Shown piece after piece: positions 27,508-39,723 of a stretch of 64,000 nucleotides of DNA. This DNA comes from a bacterium (lineage in GTDB: Bacteria; Actinomycetota; Acidimicrobiia; Spongiisociales; ZC4RG35), in NCBI GenBank assembly GCA_028824015.1, contig JAPPFC010000036.1, positions 124,001-188,000 on the forward strand, written 5' to 3'. The notes below the pieces were generated by a model. That model worked only from the letters and a program-made list of their open reading frames with translations. It did not search any database and had not been told where the DNA came from. The translations under genes and the position numbers were made by a program. Position 1 is the first letter of the stretch. Each line of letters opens with the position of its first letter.

Positions 27508-27552
27508 ATTATAGAAATAGGTTCTTCATATCGCACCCAACCCTTCATGGGT
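27508..27552 (-). promoter_or_regulatory. copZ-copA promoter with possible copper operator
   Basis: TATAAT on the minus strand (27508-27513) predicts a start near 27501, only about 4 nt before the GTG, so the mRNA would be nearly leaderless. The dyad ACCC-TTCAT-GGGT (27540-27552) lies about 27 bp upstream of the hexamer, a possible site for a copper-sensing regulator. Confidence 0.4.
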
Positions 27553-28203
27553 CGAGGTTTATTCCACGCCTCTTTTGTTAATTGGTCGTTCCTCGATCAG
27601 CCGCTTTTAACCCGCTTGCATCCGCCCGGCTGTGGGTGTGATAATTGCTATCAGTGAAGTCCATGACCACACAGGGACAACCCTACGAACTTCACCTTCA
27701 ACTCGGGGACGGGGCCAATGGGAGTGGACGCTCTACCCACCATTGCCGGCCAGAAGAGGCTACCCCTACCCCACCCACCGACGGAGCCACCACGGACAAG
27801 GCCCTAAAACGGACAGAAACAAGCGTTCGCAGTTAGTGGCGCTGCCGCGCCACCAGTGGCGGAGGGGAACTCTTGTCGATCGATGCCAGGTAGCCGTCAG
27901 GCAGGTCAACAACCTTCCCCTTTCGCCGAACCGCACACCGACGCCGCCTCGATCTTCCGAGCAGCGGCCGCGCGTGACCGCCCAGGGCGCCTGCCATGTA
28001 GTTGCGGGCAATGCCGTTCCCCTTACCAGGGGACCTGCCCTCTTGATCCCCTCCCAGGTTTCACGACCCGCGGTCGCCCGCCGTCAAGTCCATCGAGCCA
28101 TCGCCCGGCCCGGGAGTGGCGACGCCGACGGCGCAGCCGAGACGGTGAGCCTTGAAGTGGTTTGCAGCGAAGAAACGACCATCAGCGAGAAAGGAGATAG
28201 CCG
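27553..28203. other. Intergenic region with no convincing gene
   Basis: About 650 bp between copZ and the secreted repeat protein. A long plus-strand frame is open here, but it reads as arginine/proline-rich text with no domain, signal or ribosome site. AAAGGAGAT just before 28204 is the ribosome site of the next gene. Nothing else seen. Confidence 0.5.
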
Positions 28204-29817
28204 ATGATTAGAAACAGATGGCTACCCCGCAACCAAAAGGAGATAGGTGCCGGCCTGTCCCTGGCCGCAATCTCCTTCATGGCGCTGGCAGCCTTTAGCT
28301 TGCCCCCTGCTTCGCCGACTCTGGCCTATTCGTCACATCTAGATCCCATCCCGGTATGTCCCGGCCCCATCATGGAGGGCGAGTCGGATAGGGTTGGAAT
28401 GCGGTGGGATGGCCCCTACCCCTTTGCACCCGTGAGGTTCCATACAACATCCGTTGGCCACGCCGCCGATCCCAGCGACTACAGTCCCGACCACCCGGTC
28501 GAGGTCGCTAGTGATGGCGTCAATAGAACCCTGTGGGTCACCGTGCATGCCAGGCAGGACTCCAAGACCGAACATGACGAGACCTTCGAAGTCGGCATCG
28601 CCCTCCACTCCGGATGGTTCTCCTGCTCAATCACGATCCTGGACGACGACGCTCCCTCCATCACCGGCGTGGCCATCACATCCGATCCTGCTCGGGGAGA
28701 CACTTACCGCAACGGAGAGTACATCGAGGTCACGCTGACCTTTGACCAGGCGGTGGATGTGGCAGGTGACGCTTCGGTGACTCTTCACTTGGCAGTTGGG
28801 GACCAAACCGCCCCGAGGGAGGCGAGTTACCTCCGGGGTTCCGGGACCCGCCGCCTGGTCTTCGGCTATCAAGTCCAACCTACCGACCGTGACTCTGACG
28901 GCATCGCGGTCAGCCCGGCAATTGAGGACCAAGAATCGATTACGGGCTTCACCGGCACCGTGTACGCCAGGGGAACGACCATACCCATCGACTACACCCA
29001 TGCAGGCATCGAAAGGGCGCCCAGCCATAAGGTTGACGGAAGACCCTATGTGAAGAACGTCGAGGTCATCTCGACTCCCCAGGATGGATGGGAGGCCTAC
29101 CGGGCCGACCAGACCATCGAGATCGCCCTCACCTTCGACATGGACGTGGAGGTGGAAGGCGAAGTGCGCCTGGCGCTCTACGTCGGTCTGTCCCACGACA
29201 ACTGGGCCGAGGCCTGGCGAGAGGCCGACTACCTCAGAGGCTCGGGCACCGACACCCTGGTCTTCGGCTACACCGTCCAACCGGGCGACACCGACATCCG
29301 GGGCATCGCCATTCCCTATGGCGCCACCGCGGTCCTGGGGAGCGGGACCATCAAGGCTAGAGGCACCGACGTCGAATACCTGGAGCACTTCCCGGCCACC
29401 GGCCATCTACCGGGTCACAAGATAGACACCGCCTCTCCCTCAGTGGGAGGCGTCTACATCACATCTTGGCCGGCCGACCGGGAAGCCTACGGAGTCGGCG
29501 AAACCATCAGAGTGGAAGTCGTGTTCACAGAACCGGTCACCAAGACCGGGGACCTGCAACTCGAACTGGACATCGGTGGGACCACCCGGTATGCGTCGCT
29601 GCGGCCCGACGCCAACCCCAACCGGCGTTACAACAACGACATGGTGTTCGAATACCGCGTCCAGGAAGCAGACGCTGACTCCGACGGAATCGGGATCAAC
29701 GCCAACAGTCTCAACCTCAACGGCGGCGCCATCCACGACCGCGCCGGCAACGCCGCCGACCTGTCCCACGAACCCGTGACCGCCGACCCCCGCCACATGG
29801 TCAACACCAACCCCTAG
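28204..29817 (+). CDS. Secreted protein with three tandem beta-rich repeats
   Basis: 537 residues with a Sec signal (hydrophobic about 16-40, LAY|SS cleavage region). Residues about 50-148 resemble a Calx-beta-like domain ending CSITILDDDAP. Three repeats of about 120-130 residues follow, starting near 151, 282 and 412, each with a GDxYxxGExI-like opening, EVTLTFDQAV or a variant, the SYLRGSGTRRLVFGYQVQ core and the tail DSDGIAV. The repeats resemble bacterial Ig/SwmB-like surface domains. No membrane anchor or sorting signal is seen, so it is released or held by other proteins. Its RBS is AAAGGAGAT. Confidence 0.85.
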   Translation: MIRNRWLPRNQKEIGAGLSLAAISFMALAAFSLPPASPTLAYSSHLDPIPVCPGPIMEGESDRVGMRWDGPYPFAPVRFHTTSVGHAADPSDYSPDHPVEVASDGVNRTLWVTVHARQDSKTEHDETFEVGIALHSGWFSCSITILDDDAPSITGVAITSDPARGDTYRNGEYIEVTLTFDQAVDVAGDASVTLHLAVGDQTAPREASYLRGSGTRRLVFGYQVQPTDRDSDGIAVSPAIEDQESITGFTGTVYARGTTIPIDYTHAGIERAPSHKVDGRPYVKNVEVISTPQDGWEAYRADQTIEIALTFDMDVEVEGEVRLALYVGLSHDNWAEAWREADYLRGSGTDTLVFGYTVQPGDTDIRGIAIPYGATAVLGSGTIKARGTDVEYLEHFPATGHLPGHKIDTASPSVGGVYITSWPADREAYGVGETIRVEVVFTEPVTKTGDLQLELDIGGTTRYASLRPDANPNRRYNNDMVFEYRVQEADADSDGIGINANSLNLNGGAIHDRAGNAADLSHEPVTADPRHMVNTNP

Positions 29818-30142
29818 TAACACGGCACCCTCCTTGGGGCCTGCACACCAAAGAGCCGAGGGAGCGCCACACCTCCCTCGGCTCACCTCTGCCTTGGAGG
29901 ACTTCATGGGTAGAAGGGTGGATTAGCCCGAACACCGACCGTCGGATGCCCAGCATGGCACCCGCCTACAGGGTTCCGTTCGGGCCTGGGTCTTGTCTTT
30001 GCAGGGGGACGGGAATGCCATCCAACAGCCTCACAGAGGAAGACCGCCGGGGGTCTCTGGTCGCAATCCCAGCGGTACCCCATCCCGTCAACTTCGCACC
30101 GCGGTACCGGACGGGCCGGTAATTTGAGGTACACAGATTCCA
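29818..30142. other. Intergenic region before iscS
   Basis: 325 bp. Contains the hairpin at 29853-29884 and, further on, AT-richer TAATTTGAGGTAC just before iscS, where its promoter/ribosome site would be. Short minus-strand frames here look like chance ORFs. Confidence 0.4.
29853..29884 (+). terminator. Terminator-like hairpin after the secreted repeat protein
   Basis: Perfect 12-bp stem GAGCCGAGGGAG / CTCCCTCGGCTC with an 8-nt loop, 36 bp after the stop. There is no T-run after it, which is common in high-GC genomes. Confidence 0.65.
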
Positions 30143-31272
30143 ATGCTGTATCTCGACCACGCCGCCACCACCCCGATCCGCCCCCAAGTGTGGGAAGAGA
30201 TCTCTGCGCTGGCGGACCGCGGATGGGGTAATCCCACCGGGTTTCACGCCTCGGCCCGGGCCGCCAAGAACGCCCTGGAGGAGGCGCGGGAGAGGGTGGC
30301 GGCCGTGCTGGGATGCCGGCCCCTGGAGGTGGTGTTCACCGGCGGCGGCACCGAGTCGGACAACCTGGCGGTCAAGGGCGCCGCCCTGGCGGGGGGAGAG
30401 CGGGGAGGAGTGGTCACCTCGGCGGTCGAGCACGAGGCGGTGCTGAGTTCGGCCCGCTTCCTCGAGGACTGGGGATGCACGGTGACCAGGGTGGGGGTGG
30501 ACCGCGACGGCCTGGTGGATCCCTCGGAGGTGGCGGCCGCCGTCACGCCGGACACGGCGGTGGTCTCGGTGATGGCGGCCAACAACGAGACCGGCGCCCG
30601 CCAACCGGTCCGGGAGATCACCGAGGCGGTGCGAGAGCGCACCGGGTGCAATGTGCTCGTGCACACCGACGCGGTGCAGGCCTTCGTCTCGGAGGAACTG
30701 GCAGTGGAAGACCTGGGGGTGGACCTGCTGTCTCTGGCGGCTCACAAATTCGGCGGTCCGACCGGCGTGGGCGTTCTATTCGTCCGCGACGGGGTGGCGC
30801 TCGAACCGGTTGCCCACGGCGGCGGCCAGGAACTGGGCCGCCGATCGGGTTCCCACCATGTCCTGGGGGCGGTGGGGATGGCCCTGGCCATGGAGTTGAC
30901 CGCCGCCGACCGGGAACGCTTCCGTCGGGACGTGAGCGAGGCCCGCCGGAGGTTCGAGGAGGCCCTCTCCGAGCAGGTCCCCGGCCTGTCGGTCACCTCG
31001 CACTCCGCCCGGACCGTCCAACACTCTCATCTCCGGTTCCCAGGTGTGGCCAACCAGACCCTGCTCGTGCGGCTCGACCGGCTGGGGCTGGCCGCCTCGG
31101 CCGGTTCCTCCTGCCAGTCGGGTGCGGCGCAGGTCTCCCACGTGCTGTCGGCCATGGGGCTTTCAGGCTCAGAGGCCCGCACCAGCGTCCGGTTCTCATT
31201 CGGGTGGACCACCCAACCCTCCGACGGGGACCTCGCCGCCAAGCTCACCATTCGCGCCCTGGAGGGCCTCCT

Positions 31273-31276
<4 letters not shown>
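30143..31276 (+). CDS. iscS: Cysteine desulfurase (IscS/NifS class)
   Basis: PLP enzyme, 377 residues, that takes sulfur from cysteine; here it feeds MnmA for tRNA 2-thiolation. It opens YLDHAATTPI, has the cofactor region SLAAHKFGGPTGVG with the Schiff-base Lys, HGGGQELGRRSGSHHV, and the catalytic Cys in AGSSCQSGA. The stop overlaps the mnmA GTG start (GTGA). Confidence 0.93.
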
Positions 31277-34382
<3,106 letters not shown>

Positions 34383-34672
34383 GCCCTATCCGCCCGACAA
34401 ACCAGGTTTTCCCCGAGGCAAGTCACCAGGAGAGGGCTACACGAGGCACCGCAGGGCTTCGTCATCGCCGCGTAGATGCACGTCTACGTGACAACCCACC
34501 TCAGCAACGCCCAAACCGGGCTGTCTGCACTTGTCTCCACTCTGACACCACCCAGCCCCGGCGCCACAGCATCACAGCCGGCGCCTCCACCGACACCGGC
34601 CACCCGATAGCAGGCCCCACCGCCATGCCTCCCGCCGACCGGCCGTTGTCGGAAGCGGCCGCTGCTAGCGCG
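34383..34672. other. Gap between convergent ligA and the pilus operon
   Basis: 290 bp with no credible gene. A small dyad, CGTAGA-6-TCTACG (34471-34488), could form a weak hairpin. Nothing else recognised. Confidence 0.35.
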
Positions 34673-35014
34673 TCAAACGCACGGTGCGATCACCTCCCCC
34701 AGATCAATCACGGTGGCCGTTGCGAACGACCTTTCGTATGTGGCCTGCACTGGTGACAACCCCACCCACAGTTGCGGTTCCCACTCGTGGGAGACCGTGA
34801 CTCTCATTCTCCCATCGGCAGTCAGGCACACCCGGTCATCGCCGGTGCAATCGTCCCCAGCCACCACACAGTTCTCCGTCAGGTCGGCTGCGACCCGTTC
34901 CGCCCGCTCCCGCACGATGTCCGTGTACTGCACATACCGGGCGTAGTCGCCCAACATCGAAGCCAGCAACAGCGCCGCCTGGGCTATCACCAACGCCAGC
35001 AAGCCCGTCCCCAT
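34673..35014 (-). CDS. TadE-like pilus assembly protein, minor pseudopilin
   Basis: 113 residues: one N-terminal hydrophobic helix (GTGLLALVIAQAALLLASM) and an extracytoplasmic domain with three cysteines (ENCVVAGDDC, DRVCLTADG). This is the size and layout of the small TadE/TadF-like proteins that help start Flp pili. AGGAG precedes the ATG at 35012-35014. It is the last gene of the pilus operon. Confidence 0.7.
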   Translation of the reverse strand: MGTGLLALVIAQAALLLASMLGDYARYVQYTDIVRERAERVAADLTENCVVAGDDCTGDDRVCLTADGRMRVTVSHEWEPQLWVGLSPVQATYERSFATATVIDLGEVIAPCV

Positions 35015-35023
35015 CTTCGCTCC

Positions 35024-35344
35024 TCACGGTCCAGGCGCATACAGGGCCGTGGCCCGGCTGGCGGCGCATGTCACCACCACACCCACCTGCTCGGTGTTGT
35101 CCCACTGCCTCGGCAACCGAACCGTGGGATTGGAACAAACCCCGAACAGCACCCGGGCGACCGCCTCCTCCGCCGCAGCCTGCGCCGCCGGCCGCCCCGG
35201 ATGGGCGGCGGCCGCTGCCGTCGCTCTCTCGGCCGCTAGCAACACCCTCCCGTCCACCATCGACTTCTCGCCGGCATGGTGCAACATCGCCACGCACAGC
35301 GCCACCACCCCCACCACTTTCAAGAGCCCCAGTGCCTCGCTCAT
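35024..35344 (-). CDS. TadE-like pilus protein, paralogue of its upstream neighbour
   Basis: 106 residues from ATG 35342-35344 (MSEALGLLKVVGVVALCVAM); the upstream extension in frame is shadow of the next gene. One N-terminal helix, an Ala-rich segment (AAERATAAAAA) and a C-terminal domain with two Cys (VLFGVCSNP, VVTCAAS). The opening MSExLGxLK and the following layout match the neighbour at 35346-35783, so the two arose by duplication. Confidence 0.65.
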   Translation of the reverse strand: MSEALGLLKVVGVVALCVAMLHHAGEKSMVDGRVLLAAERATAAAAAHPGRPAAQAAAEEAVARVLFGVCSNPTVRLPRQWDNTEQVGVVVTCAASRATALYAPGP

Positions 35345-35345
35345 C

Positions 35346-35783
35346 TCACTCAGACACGAAGGTCCCGCACAGGGGAGGCTCTCCGAAGGGATCAACCCCC
35401 ACCGGCGCACAGCTCGTCGCTCCGGCGGGCAACATTCCTCTCGCCCCCCGGGCCACAGTCCGCACCGTGACGCCCACCCAGCATTCGGTCGGGTGGGCGA
35501 TTACCTCCACTCCGGTCAGGTTCACCTGCCGCAATGCGCCGGCCAAGCCCAGGGCGGTCAACACGGCAGCTTCCTCGGCGGGGGCCCACAAAGGATCCCC
35601 CTCGGTGCAGTCCCACGTGCGGTCGCTGTCACTCCGCAGCACCTTCACGGCCGCCGCGGCAGCAGCAGACGCCGCGCCGGCAGACGCCGACCGGGCCAGT
35701 TCACGTAAGAACACCGAGAACAGCATCCCCAGCAGCAACAGCATCGCCGTTCCCGTCTTCAGGAACCCCAGCCACTCGCTCAA
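35346..35783 (-). CDS. TadE-like pilus protein
   Basis: 145 residues: N-terminal hydrophobic helix (GTAMLLLLGMLFSVFL), an Ala-rich helix (ASAGAASAAAAAAVKV) and a domain with cysteines in TWDCTEGD, PTECWVGV, ATSCAPVG and PPLCGTF. Similar in design to its downstream paralogue. Stop and next start nearly touch (TGAGATG). Probably a minor pilin or assembly factor. Confidence 0.65.
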   Translation of the reverse strand: MSEWLGFLKTGTAMLLLLGMLFSVFLRELARSASAGAASAAAAAAVKVLRSDSDRTWDCTEGDPLWAPAEEAAVLTALGLAGALRQVNLTGVEVIAHPTECWVGVTVRTVARGARGMLPAGATSCAPVGVDPFGEPPLCGTFVSE

Positions 35784-35819
35784 AAGGGCCTCTGTCTCCC
35801 CGTGGTACTCCCGGACCGA

Positions 35820-36029
35820 TCAGGCACAGGGCGGGGTGTTGGCCGCAGTCCAAGTACCACCCGCCAGTTCGCAGGTGGTCTGGTTGTTGATCAGGGACAG
35901 GTCCACACCTTGATCCACGTCTATGTCCTCACCCATCTCATTCGCAACGCCCCAAACCACCGCGGTAACCATTGCTCCCAGCGCCAACACCATCAACAAT
36001 CGCGCCAGGGCGCCTAACCAACCGCTCAT
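35820..36029 (-). CDS. 69-residue Flp-pilin candidate
   Basis: One hydrophobic helix (LLMVLALGAMVTAVVWGVA) followed by a short exported tail with two cysteines, Cys53 and Cys68, in the module CELAGGTW...PPC. Its place directly after tadC is where actinobacterial Tad loci keep the major pilin. It lacks the usual Glu-Tyr of Flp pilins, so the call rests on position, size and topology. The cysteine module recurs in the large lipoprotein at the head of this operon. Confidence 0.55.
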   Translation of the reverse strand: MSGWLGALARLLMVLALGAMVTAVVWGVANEMGEDIDVDQGVDLSLINNQTTCELAGGTWTAANTPPCA

Positions 36030-36055
36030 ACCTTCTCCTTTCCGGTTGCCTTACA

Positions 36056-36787
36056 TCAGAACGTGAAGGTGGCGGACACCACCGCAAACATCAACACGGC
36101 AACAGCGATCATCACCGAGGTGGCTGCCGCTGCCTCCACAGACCGTCCCAGCCGTTCCACCTCCTCACGCCTCGTGGCCGACAGTTCCCTCACCACGTCG
36201 GCCAACACCTCGTCGATCTGCTCCATCACCCTCCCCCCAGACCTGTCAATGGTGGACAGCATGGAGACCATCGCCTCCGCAGGGGAACCCCGCAGTACCT
36301 TCTCCACTGCATACAGGGGGTTCTTTCCGCTGCTCAACGCCCGGCTGATCGCTGACTTCACCGGCCCGAACGCGCGATCCTGGACTTTCTCCGCCGCTTC
36401 CACCACCGCCGATTGGAGCGGGTCGGCAGACCCTGATGCCAACCGCACGCCCCGAAGCCACTTCAACAGTGCCCTATCCCGCGCCGGCCCGAACCCGCCC
36501 AGCACACCGGCCCGCAGCGTCGCCACCACGATGCGCCCCAACCAATTCATGGCCGCCACCAACCACACGAGCGCCGGGCCAAACCCGACCACCGCCCACA
36601 CCAGGCCACCTACGCCCAGACCGATCGCCACCGTCACCGCCCACCCCACCGCGGTAACCCGCCCGGGCGGCCACCCCATGGCCGTCAACGCCTCAGCCTC
36701 CCGCACCGCCTGCGGAGGCGCCAGCACCACGGTCGCCACCCCAGCCACCATCAGTCCCGCAACAGCCCACGCCTCCCAAGCAATCAT
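36056..36787 (-). CDS. tadC: Tad pilus inner-membrane platform protein (TadC-like)
   Basis: 243 residues with the type II secretion F domain: hydrophobic N-terminus, cytoplasmic helical core (LQSAVVEAAEKVQDRAFGPV, SMLSTIDRSGGRVMEQIDEV) and a C-terminal transmembrane segment (SVMIAVAVLMFAVVSATFTF). It works with TadB as the base driven by TadA. It follows tadB by 7 bp. Confidence 0.85.
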   Translation of the reverse strand: MIAWEAWAVAGLMVAGVATVVLAPPQAVREAEALTAMGWPPGRVTAVGWAVTVAIGLGVGGLVWAVVGFGPALVWLVAAMNWLGRIVVATLRAGVLGGFGPARDRALLKWLRGVRLASGSADPLQSAVVEAAEKVQDRAFGPVKSAISRALSSGKNPLYAVEKVLRGSPAEAMVSMLSTIDRSGGRVMEQIDEVLADVVRELSATRREEVERLGRSVEAAAATSVMIAVAVLMFAVVSATFTF

Positions 36788-36794
36788 CGGGCGT

Positions 36795-37607
36795 TCACGT
36801 CCTCAGAAACGCGGTGGCAGCACCCGCCATCCTCTTGACGTTCAGGCTGGCTATCACCGAGGCCGCCAGCACAATCCTGTCTCCGGGGCCCGCAATCCAG
36901 GCCCCCACCTCCGGATACAACCACCCCGACGCGCCTACCGTCGCAGCGCCCGCCGCCAGCATGAACATGGCCGTCGGCATCTTCGCCGCCACCTGCTTCC
37001 TCAACTCCCGCAGAATCTCTGCCTCCTGAACGGTTTCAGACCGCAGGATCCGCAACGCGTCCGCCCACCTTCCTCCCCCCGTCGATGCCTTAACCAGGAT
37101 CATCCCCAACCACGCTCCCGCCGGCGCGTTGACCTCAGTCACGAACGTTCCCGCCGCAGCCACAATCCCACGCCTGCTGACAGTCCTCCCCAACTCCGCG
37201 GCGGCCTCGGCCACCGGGCCGGACACCAGAGTTCCCGCCTGACCTACAGCCTCCTCCACGGTATGAGCAGTCCTCGCCTGGCTGGCCAGAACCGTGGTGA
37301 AAACCGCCAACGACGCCACCATGCTCACGCTCCGCCGGATCTCCCGGGCCGCCAGCCACAACGCCACACATCCCCACGCCACCATGCCCACCGCCAAGGC
37401 CAGCTCAACCGACCGGAACCGCCACAACGCCACAGCCACAACGGCGGCGGGAACCCCGTACATCTCCACCAAGCGCCGCAACCGGCCCTGGGTCCGCACC
37501 CGCCCTACCTCAGTAGGCACCTGCACCGTCAGGCTCGACGGCTTCCACATCACCGCTCCCACCACCAGCACCACAGCCACCAGGACCACCCAGCCCCGAA
37601 GGTTCAC
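36795..37607 (-). CDS. tadB: Tad pilus inner-membrane platform protein (TadB-like)
   Basis: 270 residues from GTG 37605-37607 (NLRGWVVLVAVVLVV), overlapping the tadA stop by 4 bp. Two N-terminal and two C-terminal hydrophobic segments flank a T2SSF core (WLGMILVKASTGGGRWADAL, AEILRELRKQVAAKMPTAMF). Partner of TadC. Confidence 0.85.
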   Translation of the reverse strand: MNLRGWVVLVAVVLVVGAVMWKPSSLTVQVPTEVGRVRTQGRLRRLVEMYGVPAAVVAVALWRFRSVELALAVGMVAWGCVALWLAAREIRRSVSMVASLAVFTTVLASQARTAHTVEEAVGQAGTLVSGPVAEAAAELGRTVSRRGIVAAAGTFVTEVNAPAGAWLGMILVKASTGGGRWADALRILRSETVQEAEILRELRKQVAAKMPTAMFMLAAGAATVGASGWLYPEVGAWIAGPGDRIVLAASVIASLNVKRMAGAATAFLRT

Positions 37608-39136
37608 AACGCCACCCCCACCGACTCGTAAAGATCCGCCATCCGCCCCTCCGGCCTCCCGGTCGGAACCGCCCACCGATCTCCCGGCTTCCACTTCCAC
37701 AACCTCCGGGTGCGGATAAGCCCCGACCTCTCGTCGATACCCAACACCTGGGTCACATCCGCCACCACCCGCTTGTCCTGCTCGTTCCGGCCCATCCACA
37801 CCAACAAGTCCACGCCGTTGGCGATCTGACGCTTCGCGTACCTCTCCGTCGCCCCCTCGCTGGTGGCATACTGCACCAGCTTCTGCAGCATCCCCGCCCC
37901 CGGTGGGCTGTGAATGGTCGCCAAGCACCCCACCCATCCCGACGAGAACGTGTCCAACATGGCCTCCGTACCCGGCCCGCGAATCTCCCCCACAACCACC
38001 TTGCTGCTGTTGGCCCGCTTGGCGGCTCGAATGTGATCCGCCATCGAATACACCGCCACACCCTCCTGGTTCTCGTCCCTCGTGAACCGCGCAATCGTGT
38101 TCTCATGTATCCCGTACTCCGCCAGCATCAGTTCCCTGGTGTCCTCGATCGTGTCGATCCGTTCCGACTCCGGCACCTCCCCGCAAATGCACTGCACAAC
38201 CGTGGTCTTTCCCCCGCTCGGAGGTGACGCCACCACCACATTCGCCCGAGCGTCACCCGCCGCAGCTCCCGCCAACAGCGACAACAACACGTCATCGGCG
38301 ATCCCCAGTTCCTCGAGAGTCTTCGTGCCGCCCATGTTGTGACGCAACACCGCATTCGGCGGGCTGCTCACAAACCCCTCCCCATGCAACCTCCAACGGG
38401 GCGCCAACTGCATGTCCAGCATCGGACGCATCGGAGAGAACAGCTTCTTCGCGCCCCCATGCGACGCCACCGTCCTCAAGGTCTCCAACAGGTCGGCATC
38501 CGTCGGAAACGGCGACGACCGCTTCTCCCGCTCCCCGTTCGCCCACAGCAGGTACATACTCTGCGAACCTCGGATTTGTATCTCCTCAACACCCTCCAAG
38601 GCGATCAACTCGTGGAACGGCTCGCTGGCCGCCGACACCGCCCCCCGCCGACGCTTCCGCCCGTCCGCCTCGTCCAACCGATGCGCCTCCGACGCCTTCC
38701 AAGCCAACCACTTCCGCACCCGCCGGATCTTCCGTAACTCGCTCTTGGTTCCCTCCGCCGACACCGACAACACCCAGGACGCCGCCACCTGAATCTTGAT
38801 CTGCGCCTCGTCCACCGCCTCGTCGGTCACCATCACCACCCCCAACTCAACCCTCCCCCCGGCACCCTGCAATCCCAACATCTTCCGGATCCCGACCGGA
38901 GGCTGCGTCGTCACCGCCACAACCCCCATCGCCTCCGCAGCCGTCTGCCCCAATCGCTGATTCGGCGCATCCGAATACGCCGCCACAATCTCCGCCGACG
39001 CCAAGGGGTCCGGACTGTCCCACCCCAACCCGACGTCACCGCCCAGCACCCGCTCGGCCGATCTCACCATCTCCGCATGCACCCAGGTCGCCACCCCCTT
39101 GGTCTCCAACGCCCGATCAAACACCACGAACAGCAC
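37604..39136 (-). CDS. tadA: Tad pilus assembly ATPase (TadA/CpaF)
   Basis: Hexameric secretion ATPase that powers pilus assembly, about 510 residues. The frame also offers TTG 39188-39190 but that overlaps the previous gene; GTG 39134-39136 follows CAGGGG and is preferred. Motifs: ATP loop ASPPSGGKTT, Asp box DTIEDTRELML, and VVVGEIRGPGTEAMLDTFSS with GCLATIHSP. The first Gly of Walker A is replaced by Ser. The N-terminal half is less like other CpaF proteins. Confidence 0.9.
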   Translation of the reverse strand: MLFVVFDRALETKGVATWVHAEMVRSAERVLGGDVGLGWDSPDPLASAEIVAAYSDAPNQRLGQTAAEAMGVVAVTTQPPVGIRKMLGLQGAGGRVELGVVMVTDEAVDEAQIKIQVAASWVLSVSAEGTKSELRKIRRVRKWLAWKASEAHRLDEADGRKRRRGAVSAASEPFHELIALEGVEEIQIRGSQSMYLLWANGEREKRSSPFPTDADLLETLRTVASHGGAKKLFSPMRPMLDMQLAPRWRLHGEGFVSSPPNAVLRHNMGGTKTLEELGIADDVLLSLLAGAAAGDARANVVVASPPSGGKTTVVQCICGEVPESERIDTIEDTRELMLAEYGIHENTIARFTRDENQEGVAVYSMADHIRAAKRANSSKVVVGEIRGPGTEAMLDTFSSGWVGCLATIHSPPGAGMLQKLVQYATSEGATERYAKRQIANGVDLLVWMGRNEQDKRVVADVTQVLGIDERSGLIRTRRLWKWKPGDRWAVPTGRPEGRMADLYESVGVAL

Positions 39137-39153
39137 CGGCCACCACCCCTGAT

Positions 39154-39723
39154 TCAGCAGCCCGGCCAGCCCACCGCCGGCGACTCCCAAATAGCCAGGG
39201 TCTCCAACCCCTCCCCCGCCAACCGCGCCACCATATCCGGATCCACCTCCAACGTCACATCACCAGGATCCACTGCTCGCAACTCCGCAATCAACACAGC
39301 ACATCCACCGGGCCGCCGCCCGAACACCGCCACATCACCAGCCCGCGGGCCCGGCCCGGCCCACAACGACGCGTCCACCGGGAACCGCATCAACGTCGCC
39401 GTCTCATCGTCGGGCGCCAACTTCTCTTCCACCAACACCGCTGCCGGCACCACCACCCCATCCGGCAACGCCACCGACGACACCGCCCCGCCCGACAGCA
39501 TCTCCCGCGTAGCGAACAGCGGCGCCAACGACTCCGGCACCGGCACAACCACAAACTCGCCCACCTCCCCGGCACGCCACTCCCCGATCGTCACGGCCAC
39601 ATCCACCGTCGGTTCCTCATCAACCGTCCCCAGCAACCAAATGGAGACCACGCCCGCCACCAACGTCGCCGCGATCCACGCCCACTGGGCGGGAGCCAAT
39701 CCCAAAACCCGCGACTCCAACAT
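39154..39723 (-). CDS. SAF-domain pilus protein (CpaB/RcpC-like)
   Basis: 189 residues: an N-terminal transmembrane segment (WAWIAATLVAGVVSIWLLG) and an extracytoplasmic part with the SAF pattern (FATREMLSGGAVSSVALPDG, LMRFPVDASLWAGPGPRAGD). CpaB-like proteins assist pilus passage through the envelope. The start directly abuts the upstream gene stop (TAGATG). The C-terminus (GCAVLIAELRAVDPGD) is short compared with CpaB. Confidence 0.75.
   Translation of the reverse strand: MLESRVLGLAPAQWAWIAATLVAGVVSIWLLGTVDEEPTVDVAVTIGEWRAGEVGEFVVVPVPESLAPLFATREMLSGGAVSSVALPDGVVVPAAVLVEEKLAPDDETATLMRFPVDASLWAGPGPRAGDVAVFGRRPGGCAVLIAELRAVDPGDVTLEVDPDMVARLAGEGLETLAIWESPAVGWPGC

Noticed and set aside
27632-28207. 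191-codon plus-strand frame upstream of the secreted repeat protein
   Set aside because: No ribosome site, no domain, and Arg/Pro-rich text typical of frames in high-GC non-coding DNA.
29904-30143. 79-codon minus-strand frame before iscS
   Set aside because: Composition is typical of a chance frame, and it occupies the space needed for the iscS promoter.
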